This document shows positions 1-11,429 of a DNA stretch of 64,000 nt, piece by piece; position 1 is the stretch's first letter, and the number at the start of each line of letters is the position of its first letter. The notes below the pieces were generated by a model that saw nothing but the letters and a program-made list of their open reading frames with translations, made no database searches and was not told the DNA's origin. The stretch covers positions 25,615,260 through 25,679,259 of the forward strand of contig JAYGXS010000009.1 in NCBI GenBank assembly GCA_036362985.1. Reading direction: 5' to 3'. The position numbers and the translations under genes are program-made. The stretch is from Ligula intestinalis (lineage: Eukaryota; Platyhelminthes; Cestoda; Diphyllobothriidea; Diphyllobothriidae).

Positions 1-1837
1 AGGTCAGCAAGTGGAAGCAGCTGCCTGCAAAGACACATGACGCTGATGCAGGGGGCATTGAGAGACAGAACAGCATTAGTAGCCGTCCGCCACAGGTTTT
101 GTTGCTTGTGTACTAGATATTCTTGGTTCATCGCGATATTATTGGTTCATCACCTATTCTTGATGTCATCAACACGTGCGTCAAGTGACCCCCATAGCGG
201 TAGTGCAAATCGTGTCTTGTAGGTCTATATCTGTCCTCTGTTGACCGTTTCGGAAACTTGGTCGGTTAGCGGTCGCTAGACATTTACTGACACACTTTTC
301 AACTTGCACGCGGCTTCGTGCAACCGCAAAGCGTATTTCGCAAAGCGTATTTGAACACAATGCTTGATATTTACGACTGTCCTTATGTCTACTTTGGCAT
401 TTTCCTACTAGTTACCACTTATTCTCACCCATCAACTCCCTTATTACCACTGTTATCGTGTCACAAGAACTACCATTTTGGGTGTTCTCATTACGGCAAC
501 GTTTACAATCGTTGCCAAAACGGTTAGCTTCTCTGAGACTTCAGCGAGTTATCTTTTGGAGTTAATTGAGTGTTTCGGGGCTAAGAAGTGGATGTGCTTG
601 GATCACTACAATCATCAGGTTGAATCCTATGTTATAGGTGAAAAGCCGAAGGCTCCTGTAGGAAGGATTTGTGTACAGAACTCCCAGTTGCTGTTTCAGC
701 TGGCAGTGGTCACTACTGATAATGTCAGGGCTACTGTTGAGTGCGTCAATCCAGGTCTGAGAAATGATGGAACAGTGGTGGCAACTGCTCAAGTAGGATT
801 GCGGAGCAGGTTCAAGTGTTCTCTAGTTGGTGCTTGTGAGATTACTCGGGGGGTGTCGTGTCTGGGGGGCGGGGGGGGGGGTAAGCTGCATCAGTCGAGG
901 GTAGGGAAGGGGGCGTGTTCAAGCGGCCTTTGCGCAGCCCCGACTACTCGAACGCACGTGTGTGTGTGTGTGTGTGTGTGTCTGAGTGGAAATCGGTCGA
1001 GTCTGCAGGTCAGCACATCTGAAAGCGCCCACTTGTTAGTGGATGATCTTGAGGCAGCTGGTCTTGAACAAGGACGCCGGGCAAAGCAGTGTTGCGCGTC
1101 GGCTGCATGCCCTTTCTTATCTTTCGCCTAAAGAATTTCCTATTCATTTCCCTTCCTCACGATTGCCTAGTCTAGTAACTGTCGGTGATGCAAATGGGCG
1201 TACATTCATGAAAGCGTTGTTTGCTATCAGGAGATCGCCTCCGGTGAAATTCTCACTACAGTTGTCCACATTCTGTGAAGATCGAAAACCCCGCGTCCTG
1301 CCTCTTTGTACGCTGTGTCAGCTGGCGCATCGAAGTATGCGAGCATAACTAGGTTATTTGTTTTCAGTACAGAGACGAAGAGGATGTGCAGATCCGCATT
1401 TTATTCATGCTGCAGATCACTTGGGCCTTTCATTGTGCTAGAACGTAGACGTCGACGAAAATGATGCCTCCATTGTGCCTTGAGTTGGCGTTCTTATTCT
1501 GCTGAGTCCGTCGTTGATCACATGCATGGTAGTCTTTTGACGGTGCTATTTCTGGTGGGTAAAAGGACTGCCGAATGGTGTCGTTTCTCGTTACGACGAC
1601 TGCTCCAGAAAAAATCGTGCCCTCCCCTCTCAGCGTCGCTGAGCCCGTCTCGCGGAGAACGACAGTCCTCACGTTATATTTAGCAAGTTTGAAAACGGCC
1701 GTGTGTCCCTAACAGATTTTTTTTAACTACTTAACGGCTCATTTGCTTTTCGTTGAGAGAACTGGGGTGCAGAATTTAGTATACAAATACCACTTTAGCA
1801 AGACTTTATTTCTTTCCTCTTTCTCTTTCTCTTTCAG
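1..1837. other. No supportable gene; low-complexity tracts
   Basis: I see no convincing exon here. A 217-codon open frame at 478-1131 reads through a poly-G run (871-881) and a GT repeat (958-981), so its C-terminal half is low complexity. It resembles no family I know. A good polypyrimidine acceptor lies just before 1368 and is followed by a short acidic open frame (YRDEEDVQIRILFMLQ), but no good donor follows before the stop near 1446, so it is not called as an exon. Confidence 0.5.
958..981. repeat. (GT)n microsatellite
   Basis: Twelve uninterrupted GT dinucleotides. They lie about 75 bases downstream of an 11-base poly-G run. Confidence 0.95.
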
Positions 1838-1906
1838 ATCGCCGCCCAGTATGATGGTATCGATCTATCCTCCAAGAAACAGTATATTAACGAAGTTATC
1901 AAGGAG
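1838..1906 (+). CDS. Internal exon of an unidentified gene
   Basis: A long CT-rich tract (about 1806-1835) ends in a CAG acceptor, and GAG|GTGAGC follows as a near-consensus donor, so this is a well-formed 69-nt exon. In frame 0 it encodes 23 residues, from IAAQYDGIDL to YINEVIKE, mixed in composition and protein-like. A second frame is also open; the third has a stop. The protein family is not recognised. No neighbouring exon can be joined with confidence. A weak downstream candidate is an acceptor at about 3330, followed by a possible AATAAA signal near 3662. The exon is probably real, but its gene is unknown. Confidence 0.5.
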
Positions 1907-2299
1907 GTGAGCAGCCGTAGTTTATTTTAGTTGGCAGCATACCCATTTATTTCTCCCCTCCCTGACTCATTCCCGACACACTATTATTGTCGTGCCCCGA
2001 ACGTAGTTGTTGGGAAATGGCGATACCCTCGCTTAGCCGATATTCGGGTTTAACCTTTTTGCCACAATGTCCCTTGAATCATGCGTAAGGCATTGATACC
2101 TTTACAGAAGGAGCTAGTTAAAGTGTATGTCGTAGGCGTACTTTAAATAGAAATCTATGGAAATCAGCTGTGATCCCAGTTAATCGCAGACTTGCCTTTT
2201 GAGAGAACAAAACGTCTCGATGATTCTCAACTCTTTTGCTTCTGCAGCAGCAGCAGCTTATAAACCACCAATATAAATAGTAGCAGTAGGCGAAGAGGA

Positions 2300-2600
2300 A
2301 TTTAAGAAAAGCTATGCATCCACAAGGCACAGCTCACCTGGCACCTGGAACTGTGACAGTACCACAGGGTCGATAGCGTTGCCGGATAGTTTTCCGGCAG
2401 GAGTTTCGGTGTTGGTGAAGTCACTGCACGTAGAAATATATCGAACAAAAACAGAAAATAATCGATTTTCAATAGAAGTGAATATGCGAGTTCCAGGAAG
2501 CAGTTCAGAAGAAGAAGATGCGACCTCTGGAACAAGATTTTTATTTTCCTAACGTTTTGGATTCTGCCGGGAATACTTAATCATCAATAATGGTAGGATA
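2300..2600 (-). mobile_element. Penelope-like element 3' tail (fragment)
   Basis: Read on the - strand, this block has a degenerate hammerhead motif, then an A-rich AATAAAAATC tract, then GTTCCAG, a CTTCTTCTTCT run and CTTCCTGGAACTCGCAT. The same order occurs at 7860-7930, 8190-8235, 15716-15790, 29457-29600 and 55715-55800, where it adjoins recognisable PLE endonuclease sequence. No coding part survives here. It is a decayed terminal fragment. Confidence 0.55.
2548..2590 (-). ncRNA. Degenerate hammerhead ribozyme-like motif
   Basis: On the - strand the sequence reads TTGATGA, a stem-II-like hairpin built around ATTC/GAAT, then AAAACGTT. Compared with the hammerhead core (CUGANGA ... GAAA) the first C is U and the G of GAAA is A, so it is very unlikely to cleave. 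It is identified mainly by alignment with the better copies in this window. Confidence 0.3.
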
Positions 2601-2639
2601 GTCTGAGTAGATTTTTCTTATAAACGTGCGATAATTTAA

Positions 2640-5600
2640 AAGAATAAAATAACCATTACCACCGGAAACGTATCACAAAAGTCGGGGTTTTTTTTCCGTG
2701 CTGACGATTACCATATTCTCTTATCGCATATACTACAGTAGGTACTGCAGAGCTAGCGCTATACAAAGGCAGCTAATTCAGAGGTAGCGATACGCTAAGG
2801 TAACTAAACCACAAATTGCGTTATCCTACTGCATTTTATCCTCATCTAGGCTTAATGCGGCACTTATTTTTCTGTAATGTGCTTGGCCACAGTATCTCCC
2901 CGGCATCTGACCTTCCAAAACCTGCTAATTGTGGTAGTCAACTACCTTTGACGTTGTTGATTTCCGCTTTTGTTTCATTTGTCCACCCAAGCTTAAGGCA
3001 TAAAAGCAGCGTAATTACAGGATCACAGCGGAAATTATAATGTTCTCTAAGTTATAAGGCGTTACTGCGATCTAATGAGCGTCACACGACCCAAAAAATG
3101 AAAAAACCCTTTTACTATAATTCCCCTATTTCGAACTAACCCATCAACGGTTCTTACTGTGGGATCGCACAGTCAGTCCTCGTCCAAGGTTCGTGGTGAA
3201 ATAGTAATCGGACGCTTAAAATTGATACTTTTCCCTGCCGTTTTTCTCATCATTGACCCTGTGCCATGTGCGAAAGTCACTGCATTTGCCTTTTTAACCC
3301 ATCATCTTTGATCGTCCATTTCTGTTTCAGTATCTCTCGTCATCACTCTGAGCCAGTCACTGCATTTTCCTACGTTTATATTCCCAAAGTGGTTTCGCCC
3401 ACCGCTTCTCGGGCCATTTTTACACCCGAATTTGCAGCCAGTACAAAATATTGTATACAGCCTTCATAATGGACGCACCAGCATATTACTCCCCCATCAT
3501 TTATGTCAGTTCATGTCATTAATTCGTATCATATCACCAACCTAGAGTTCCTACGCATCCCATCCCTAGCATCGTGTGTGCGTATGCTATGTACATGTTT
3601 GTCGCCTCATTCTCAATGTACTTACCCGATGAATATTTGAAATTTTGTAATGATAGAAGTAAATAAAGATTTCTGCTGGTCGAGATCTTCTTTGTGAACC
3701 GCACCTCCGTACGCACTCGGAAATTTGTACTCGCACTCACTCCCTAACTGTGTTGCCACTAATGTTCCAGCTTTCACTTACGTCTTGTAAATGTACCTCT
3801 AATACCATATCTACTTACAAATAGTAAGTACGCACTATTAAGTAATTGTCAAGAACAGATGAGGGTAGTTCAACGTGAACCTGTTTGTATTCTCTTTCGG
3901 TTTTAACATTCCAAAGAAGGATGCATAGAGCCATTAGACAACCCCAGAGGAACTTTAAGAGGATGCACTAATGGAGACAGACGTCGGAGTTCTAGCTATA
4001 TTCGAATAGAGCACCGGAACCATTTACTTATTTTTCTAGGCTTTCCAATTCTTCCAGTTGTTCATCACCACTGGTAGCAGCAGGAACAGACGAAGCGACA
4101 GCCAAGGAGGAGTATTAGCCCGTTACCTGTCACTTTCATGGTCTTAGGGGTTGTTGAGTAAAACTGTGAATGTGGGAGCCAGATGGATACGTTGATCGAT
4201 GGAATTCTCATCAAACGTTCAGTCTTCAATCAACTTTTGGTTTATCTTGTTGCTGGCATCGGTGCTTGCGAACTTTAAGTTGGCGCCCGTTTTGAATGTG
4301 TGGACATTAACTTGTGGTAGCTCCTCACTCCGTCGTACAGCCATCTTTTGTTTGTAGATGCGTGATCCTTCCACGAGTTAACTCTGATCTGAGGGCACGG
4401 GGTATGACTTGCTATGTCTGGTTGCTGTCTAGGACTTAATTTAATTGGGCTGTTGAGCGTATTGGGCCGGTGTAGAATTTCAGCATCCAGTCCCGTAGCA
4501 GTGTGCTCTGTCGCTGCAGAATTATCCTTAGTATATGGCAGAGCATGCCATACCATCGGGGGTTTCCTGGTTAGGTTCTTCGGGTGCGAACACTAGTCTT
4601 ATCAGTAGCTGAGCCCGCGTTAACTGGATTGCTATCCGTTTGGACCAGCAGTGGAGCCAAAGTAGATTCCTTGTCGCGAAACCGAGATATGGAGGCAGTG
4701 AACATGCACCCCTTCGAGACAAAACAGTAAGTCAGGCATACTGGGTGAGGTAAGGTGATTAATTGTTATTAACACACAAGTGTGTGTGTGTGTGTCTATT
4801 ACCATCGCTCCTGTTTCCCTGTCCGCTATCCAGCCCCTGCTGCCGCATTGGCCGCAAGTATTTTCGAGCGTCACTGCTGAATTATTTCCGTTGGTCAGGA
4901 GACTAGACTAGCGTGCAGAGACCAGTCTTCCCCGTTGCATTCGATAGCCTAGAGCGGCGTTGAAGCTGTTACTGACATCTACCAGAGTGCCGGCATGAAC
5001 TGATGTCAGGACGAAGTGGGCATTTCTATTTGACCTTGAAGCGGTGGGCTTTGAACTTACGCGACAATATATAGACCAAAAGTGTCGGTGACCTCGAGTT
5101 TCCGGAAGCTGCTTGGAAAAGGATATGATCACTTGATCAAGAGGTTTACTGACCTGACTTCTTGCTCCCACAAAGCCTACCTTGCAGATAAGCGTGATGA
5201 GGGTAAAAGAGGGTGTATCATTGATCGGAGAGGGTTGCTATACCACCAAATACCTACCATAATTAGCATTGCCTGCCTAACTCGTCGGGGTGGGGCGTTG
5301 TATTCTACGTGATAACTGCTTGTTAGTACGCCCCCAACTTACTAATGAACGTGGCTTCATCACAATTGTTGATTGTAAGTGTAGTGTATATTTAGCCGTT
5401 TAATTTACTGTTACCCGCATGGCCAATTACTGTTCACTGTGTAGCGGGCCGGGAACGTCGAGGTTGGCACACACCTAAAGGAGTAATTCACGCATATGAT
5501 TCTCCAGAAGTAACGCCGAACAGGGTTTTCAATCACCACAACATGCAATCGTAGAAAGAGATAGAAGAACAACGCGATAATAAGAAATACGGTCTGTTGA

Positions 5601-7750
5601 TATAAAACGAATGGTAAACAATAAAGAGTGGAAAGGATACGATACGGGGGAATACCAAGAGTCTGTACAAATGATCCGCTTGGAGTGAGGGGTGATCACA
5701 GCTTATTAGTTAGATACCGGCGGGAGTGCAGCGCTGTGGGCAACTGCGGGTGAGGGCCATGGTGGTGCTGACGGCAGGAGGAGTGTACAACGGTGACACA
5801 GGACTGCGGGAAGAGCGTGTAGCGGCGACACGGAACAGGGGAAAGTGGTGCCAGCAGAGGGAAAGAGAAGGAAAACCGGCATCATCACCAACAGACGTTC
5901 ACACCATCCTCATCCGGATCCGCGCGAAGAGTGACCTTGCTGCGTTCAAACACCCATGGTCCGGGTTGGTTCGTTACAACTGGCAAAGAATAAGCACAAA
6001 ATACGGAAGCGGAATCTAATCGCGCTTGTTGCTTGACTGTGGGTCTGAGAAGCATGACTCAAGCAGTTCACGGCTCAAGCTAATCCCATCACAACTTTTG
6101 AGCATTTGGGTCAGGTGTGATGGATGCCATCGCGATACGGGACCTAGAGTTATTCCGCCTCGGCACCGTTGCCGCCTATTTTTTCACTCTTGTACGGAAA
6201 TAATTTCACAGTTTCATTGACGTAATTGTTTTGCCCACGCCTGCACCATATTCGATAAAAGACTCGCAAAGTTTTCTTGCCTAGTAGTCACTTGGTTCCT
6301 GCTAATTCTTGTCAGTGTTATATGCGACGAACGAACTATCCCAGCAAAGTAAAGAACGTCAGAAACAACTAAGCACCTAAAAAACCCACAAGTAAGACTG
6401 CGATGGTCAGATGGAGGAAGAGCGTTCACAGGCAAAACGCCCTTTCTCCTTCTGAATTACTACCTGGGAATCAAATTTTCACTCCTATTACTGTGATGGT
6501 CATTTTTGGCTACGGGATGAGCATACCCCGTGACTTGATCGGTGAACACCCTTCCACCATCGTTAATATTCCAGATCACGACTGGACGGTCAACAGTGCC
6601 TACCTCAATGATAGTCCCCTTCAACTGTTGAAGGATCTGCACCTGGTGGTACTTTCACCTTCATAGTTATCAACTGCTATTCGACTGCGTGCTGGTGTTC
6701 TAGATTAAGCGTTAAAGCGCAATAGAAAGAGGATGGCCCGTAAACCTGTCCGGTGGAAGACTTTCGTGGAATAGTTTATCCGTTTGTTTTACCTGCTTCG
6801 CCATTTGGCTGATCGGAAGAGGGCATTTAGACTAACCAAATAACCTAGAATTAATGAGTGTCATGAGACGGGATTTAGCCTTATGCCCCTAGGCATCGTT
6901 CTCCCGGGGTCATTTAAAAGGAGATAGGGTATATTAACTTACGGATGAGGTCTTAATTTGGTTCTGGTAAGGACACCGTTAGATATATTCCTAAGACTAT
7001 ACATTGGCGCCAAACCACAGGATGGGTGCTGCTTCTCAAGGATTTTTGTCCTGTGGGATCTGTCACCGACTACTGGAGTCAAAGGTGATCAGCCTAGACA
7101 CAGGTAATCTTTCCTAAACATCGGTTTAGTCGGTCACGCCAAATGCTATTAGAAACCCGCTTGGCAGTTAATTTCGTGAGGGTAACAGGGGGTGCCTGCG
7201 AAATCCATATTGTTTATATGGCGCTGTCTTATGTACCTGTGGGCACTCATTGTCAACCATTGTCGCTATTTAAATAGTAGTCGTAAGGTGTAAGTAGCAC
7301 TGTTTTTTCAACAAAATATTGTCTGGAGTTGACATAATTTTTAGGGAAAACATGTAATGCAAGCACTTCCTGAACGTCTTTATTACAGGCGATTAACGTG
7401 ATTTTTCTGGTTGCGTGAACAATTATGAGTGAGGGTTCAGCCTGGACGTTTGCGTGCGTAGCTCCATTGATTGTCCACGAAAATGAGACGAGTGGCACGC
7501 TGGAGTCCTTGTTCAAGGCTACGAGTTATCTTGAAAACCAAAATAAGCCGGTTTCTCTGCTACCTGTAGCACCGAGCGAAAAGAACACGTTGTTTTCTGC
7601 AAACCACCTATATAATGATAGACTGCTGCTGATCTGATTTTTGGACGCCAAACCGTCCACAATGCCCGCATCTGCCTATACCATATGTCAGGAATTTGTC
7701 GCAAGCCTCGATCCAATCCCAAAAAGACAGCTCAACAGCAAGGGTGGAAT
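2640..7750. other. Gene-poor stretch without recognised features
   Basis: All open frames are short and none shows family motifs. An AATAAA at about 3662 and a GT repeat at 4780-4795 are the only simple signals. I cannot exclude small exons. Confidence 0.4.
4780..4795. repeat. (GT)n microsatellite, short
   Basis: Eight GT units, immediately preceded by an ACACACAAG stretch that could pair with it. Confidence 0.85.
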
Positions 7751-7859
7751 AAAAGAAGTCTAGTGCTGTATGCTAAGAGCGTATTGTAGGGCTAACGAGG
7801 AAAACATGATTCGTATAAACTGGAAAGCGGTTTTCCCAAGAAATGCGATTTCCAATATA

Positions 7860-8240
7860 GGTAAATGTGTGAGTTCCAGGAAGGAGTTCAAAAGAAGAAG
7901 CAGCCATCACTGGAACACAAGTTTTATTGAAGGCCGAAATCCTCACAAGAGGTGACAACCGCATGAGCCGCGAGCTGCTCGAGTCATAGTTCTCAGGCTC
8001 TCAGTCCATCAACAAGCTCAACGATTTGGCGTCCCCATACTGCGTACTCAGACATTGCCTCAACAAGAGAATCAGTCACGTGGGAAGGGCCGGGCCCAGC
8101 AACAACAACTCGGACGACAACGAGCATAAGTGTCACGAAATTACCAAGCCGGCATCCAACACGGACGAGGAAATCACGGCATTTAATGACAATAAAACCC
8201 TTGTTTCAGTGATGGCTTCTTCTTCTGCAATGTAATTTCC
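7860..8240 (+). mobile_element. Penelope-like element fragment, endonuclease C-terminus with inverted tails
   Basis: At 7935-8215 the + strand encodes, with interruptions, the end of a PLE GIY-YIG domain: (A)EILTRGDNRMSRELLES-like sequence, then INKLNDLASPYCVLR and HVGRAGPSNNN. The same segment is at 55864-56193 (- strand) and 15430-15600 (+). A + strand tail (AATAAAACCCTTG, then GTGATGGCTTCTTCTTC) follows at 8190-8230. An inverted copy of that tail lies on the - strand at 7860-7925. The copy is therefore a short endonuclease remnant bracketed by opposing tails. It is non-functional, and a LINE abuts its right side. Confidence 0.6.
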
Positions 8241-8444
8241 TAAAGGAAGCCTTTCCTTCAAAGGAACACGTGAGTTTATACACGGTCGGATTGCAATCGG
8301 ACCACTCCGAGAGTGTCCACGATATGAGTGATCACGTGTTCTGTTTTCGCGTCGCACTTGGAGAACATGATGACTGCCCAATAAATTGAAGTAGGCATAT
8401 GCAAATATCATTTCGTTTAAACTTACTTGTACTTGTAACGGCAT

Positions 8445-8939
8445 TCACCTCGGGCGGGTTGAGCCGGCATCAGTTTTGACATTGACTGCATCACGAATCA
8501 CAACTGTCCAGGTGCGTCGATCTTGAGCCTGTTCACACGAGAGCGCCATCCATTCACGGTTCCACCGGCGTAGGCCGTAGACGCATGGGCCGGAAACGGA
8601 CGACAGATCCTGCTTGACCGTTGCTGTCCAAGTTTTCAGCTGCCCACCGCGACGTTTGTGCCAGGTGAGGGGAGGCGTCGCCACAAGCAGGTCACGAATC
8701 AGCTCACCATCATCACACCGGGACTCATGCCCGAACCACCGAAGTCATCTCTGAAGCAGGATTGGAGGGAGAGCGTCCAAGTGACAGCGTCGGTGGAGAT
8801 CGGAGCAGCGAATTCGGTCGGCGCGTCGGTGACGAAGGATGCGGCGTAGGCAGTCATTGTCAAACACCTCAAGGTGCCTCATGTCCTCAACACGCATAGT
8901 CCATGTCTCTCCGCCATAGAGCAGGATAGATTGAACCAC
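8445..8939 (-). pseudogene. LINE C-terminal region
   Basis: Two frames (8745-8939 and 8445-8684) hold the conserved tail of this LINE type: YGGETWTMR, LEVFDNDCLRRIL, then KRRGGQLKTWTATVKQDL and NREWMALSCEQAQDR. The frame is broken between them. The stop codon region at 8445 marks the end of the coding part. Confidence 0.8.
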
Positions 8940-9047
8940 TGCTTGGTAAACACGGGACTTTGTTCGTAGTGATATTTCCCTTCTATTCCATAGAGGAGCG
9001 CAAAGACGGTAGAAGAAAAATCGGGCACGTTTGACGCGTGATACAAC

Positions 9048-9538
9048 CTAGTCAACACCTTGACCCGTTTCCGTGACCAAAGAGCCCGAGTATCTAAAAG
9101 AGTCGACCACTTCGAGAGGAGCACCGTCGAGAACAATAGGAGTGACAGATGTAGGGGGCACACAGGAGAGAATGACTTGGGTCTTAGTGGCGTTTAAGCG
9201 TAATCCGATTGATCGTGCACACTCATTGATCTTTTCCAGCGCCTGCTGAACTGCAATACAGTTGTCGCCAAAGAGGACGACGTCATCAGCATACGCCATG
9301 TCAGTCACCCATTTCGAGCGATCAAACTGCACTCCGGGGAGTCATCCAGTGCTTTGGTCATGATCCAGTCCACCGCACAGTTGAACAGGGTTGGCGAACG
9401 GGCACAGCCTTGGCGGACGCCCGTCCCGAGGCTAAAGGCTTCCGTGTCGCCGTTCTGCGTCCTCACCCGTGTGGAAGTGCCACGGTAATATGCCTGCATG
9501 AGATTGAGAAGCTTAGGTGGTAGGCCGTCCATCCTCAT
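9048..9538 (-). pseudogene. LINE reverse transcriptase, catalytic YADD part (two frames)
   Basis: Two overlapping frames (9305-9538 and 9048-9332) continue the RT. The first carries GVRQGCARSPTLFNCAVDW. The second carries MAYADDVVLFGDN, then INECARSIGLRLNATKTQV, which are the palm and the typical post-YADD helix. A frameshift near 9.31-9.33 kb separates them. Confidence 0.85.
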
Positions 9539-9544
9539 TATGTT

Positions 9545-10729
9545 TCACAGCGGACTGCGATCAACAGAGTCAAATGCGGCAGCAAAGTCGATGAAGCATA
9601 GAACAGTGGGTTGTTGATGACCCCATCTCAGTTCCAGCACACGGCGGAGATTGACGATCTGGTCGGTGCAGCCACGACCTGGTCGAAATCCACTCTGGTT
9701 TGGGCGGGTGCGCTGCTCTCTCGCAGTTTGGAAACGTTTGAGAAGAAGAGACGTGAATGTTTCCGCCGCTACATCGATGAGGCTAATGCCTCTGTAGTTA
9801 CTGCACGCTCGTCTGTCGCCTTTTTTAAACAAGGGGAGGATCACTGCTTTTCTCCAGTCAGAGGGCACAACTTCGCTGTCCCATATCTTGGCAAATATTT
9901 GCTGTAGCCAGGGCTCAATAGCCTTGGGTGCACTTTTGAAGAGCTCCGATGGAAGGTCATCCTCACCAGGTGCCTTGTTGTTGCGTAGCCTTAAGAGAAT
10001 AGAGACAACTTCCTCTACACTTGATGGCTCTGTGGAGCACTCATAAAGATGGTGAGGATCGTCCGCATTGGGCGACAGGTCAGATATCACTGGGGGATCA
10101 TGGATAAGGTGGTCACAGAAATTCTCGCGCAACCTCTCTAACCGGTCATCGCTCTTAGTGATGACAGCACCGTTGCGATCCAGTAAAGTCTCGGTGGTGT
10201 TCCCCGAACCTCTGCTGGCCTGCTTTAAGAGTCGGTAGAGCTTGTGGGTATCACCTCTGGTAGCTGCTCGCTCCGTTTCCGTGGCAAAGTCGCTCCAGTA
10301 GGCGTTCCTATCGGCTCGGATGGCCCTTGTCGTTTGGCGCCGCAGCTCTCTGTAAGTGGGGCAGCCGGTGACTCTGGCTCGGTCGGTCTCCTCAGCCAAC
10401 TCAAGCGTGGGTCTAGTGATCCAGTCGCGATGTCGCCGCCGGGTTTTGCCCAGATGGGTGCATGCCAGCTCTGACATCGCAGCCTTCAGGAAATGCCACG
10501 CGGTCTCTGGGTCCGCTCGGGCGTCAGGATACAGGCCGCCAAAACGGTTCTGGAGTACTAAGTGGAAGGCGTCACCAGCAGAGGACTTCAGTTTTGCGAC
10601 ATCGGTCCGCTGTGGTCGAGAGGGTCTGTGAATAGCTCTCAAACGCAAGCGAAGGGTTGCCCACTGTAGGACATGGCCCGGTGCATAAGCGTTTCCTGTA
10701 TCAGCACCGCGGTAGGCTCGACAATCCAA
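9545..10729 (-). pseudogene. LINE reverse transcriptase, N-terminal and finger/palm part
   Basis: A 394-codon open frame starts in the linker after the endonuclease. It runs through RT motifs up to the first catalytic aspartate block (FIDFAAAFDSVDR) and stops two residues later, before the YADD motif, which lies in the next fragments. A function alone is impossible because the second catalytic Asp pair is outside this frame. It is the longest open frame in the window. Confidence 0.9.
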
Positions 10730-10767
10730 GACCGAGCTGGCCGACCGTGCTCGGACAAGGATGTGAT

Positions 10768-11325
10768 CTATTTGGGCCTGGTATGCCCGTCATTTGAGTA
10801 CCACGTGACAAGGTGGTGGCGCGGATGATTAAAACGGGTGCTTGACACAACGAGGCGGTTCGACGATGTGAAGTTGACAAGGCGCTCACCGTTGACACAC
10901 TGTGCTCCGACAGCAAATTTGCCTACCACATGACGGGTTCCAGCATGACACATACCTGGCCGGGCGTTCCAATCACCGGCAATGACGAGTAGATCGCTTG
11001 TTGCGATACGGTCAACTGTTCGCTGGAGGTCGTCGTAGAAGTCATCTTTTACGCTGTCATTAGCAGCCACAGTAGGCGCATATACCGAGATGATGAAAAC
11101 GTTAACTGAGGCACTTTTCAAACGGACCCAAGCGATCCGCGGTGAGACAGCCTCCCACTCTAGCAGACTTGAGCGAAATTCATCGGCCAAAGCTATAGCG
11201 ACCCCATACAGTCCAGAGTTGTCGGAGATGGTAGAGATGGTACGCAGAGTCAGCTCCTGGTACTTGTAGCAGTTTGTAGCCAGTGCCAGGTAGGCGGACC
11301 TCAGAGAGACACGCCAAACCAACAC
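10768..11325 (-). pseudogene. LINE endonuclease domain fragment
   Basis: The 185-codon frame contains hallmarks of the exonuclease-endonuclease-phosphatase fold used by LINEs to nick target DNA: SGLYGVAIAL, the VFIISVYAPT strand, LLVIAGDWNARPG (the catalytic GD-x-N) and a late LVTWYSNDG. The N-terminal NxQS/E motif is missing or poorly preserved, in line with 5' truncation. The frame breaks before the RT part at 9545-10729. Confidence 0.85.
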
Positions 11326-11429
11326 GGTATTCAGAAAGGGATTTGGCTGTTAAAAGTTGGGCGCCGTCATCCCTCAGAGTTTGAACATTCTAGCCTGCAA
11401 TTCGCAATCCGGCATCAACTCGCAAATTT

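Larger units (their letters stand above)
8445..11345 (-). mobile_element. Non-LTR retrotransposon (LINE), broken copy
   Basis: Reading on the - strand from 11.3 kb downwards gives an apurinic-type endonuclease domain, a reverse transcriptase and a C-terminal region, in the usual order of an RTE/CR1-like ORF2. Stops and frameshifts split the frame near 10.75, 9.54, 9.32, 9.05 and 8.7 kb, so this copy is dead. RT motifs are clear: KAPGEDDLPSELF, NYRGISLI, SGFRPGRGCTDQI, FIDFAAAFDSVDR, GVRQGCARSPTLF and YADDVVLF. The clade (RTE versus CR1) is not settled from motifs alone. The 5' end is probably truncated near 11.35-11.43 kb. The 3' end abuts PLE-derived DNA at about 8.44 kb. Confidence 0.9.

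Noticed and set aside
478..1131. 217-codon open frame on the + strand
   Set aside because: It crosses poly-G and GT repeats, has no family motif and no good start or splice context. A loosely similar stretch near 25.45 kb suggests repeat DNA rather than a gene.
1368..1446. Possible exon after a good acceptor
   Set aside because: No convincing donor before the stop, and no phase partner.
3331..3670. Terminal exon and 3' end of the gene with the 1838-1906 exon
   Set aside because: Acceptor and AATAAA exist, but the frame that fits ends after six codons and nothing supports the join.
8445..11345. A functional host gene related to reverse transcriptase
   Set aside because: Several stops and frameshifts split the frame; it is a dead LINE copy.
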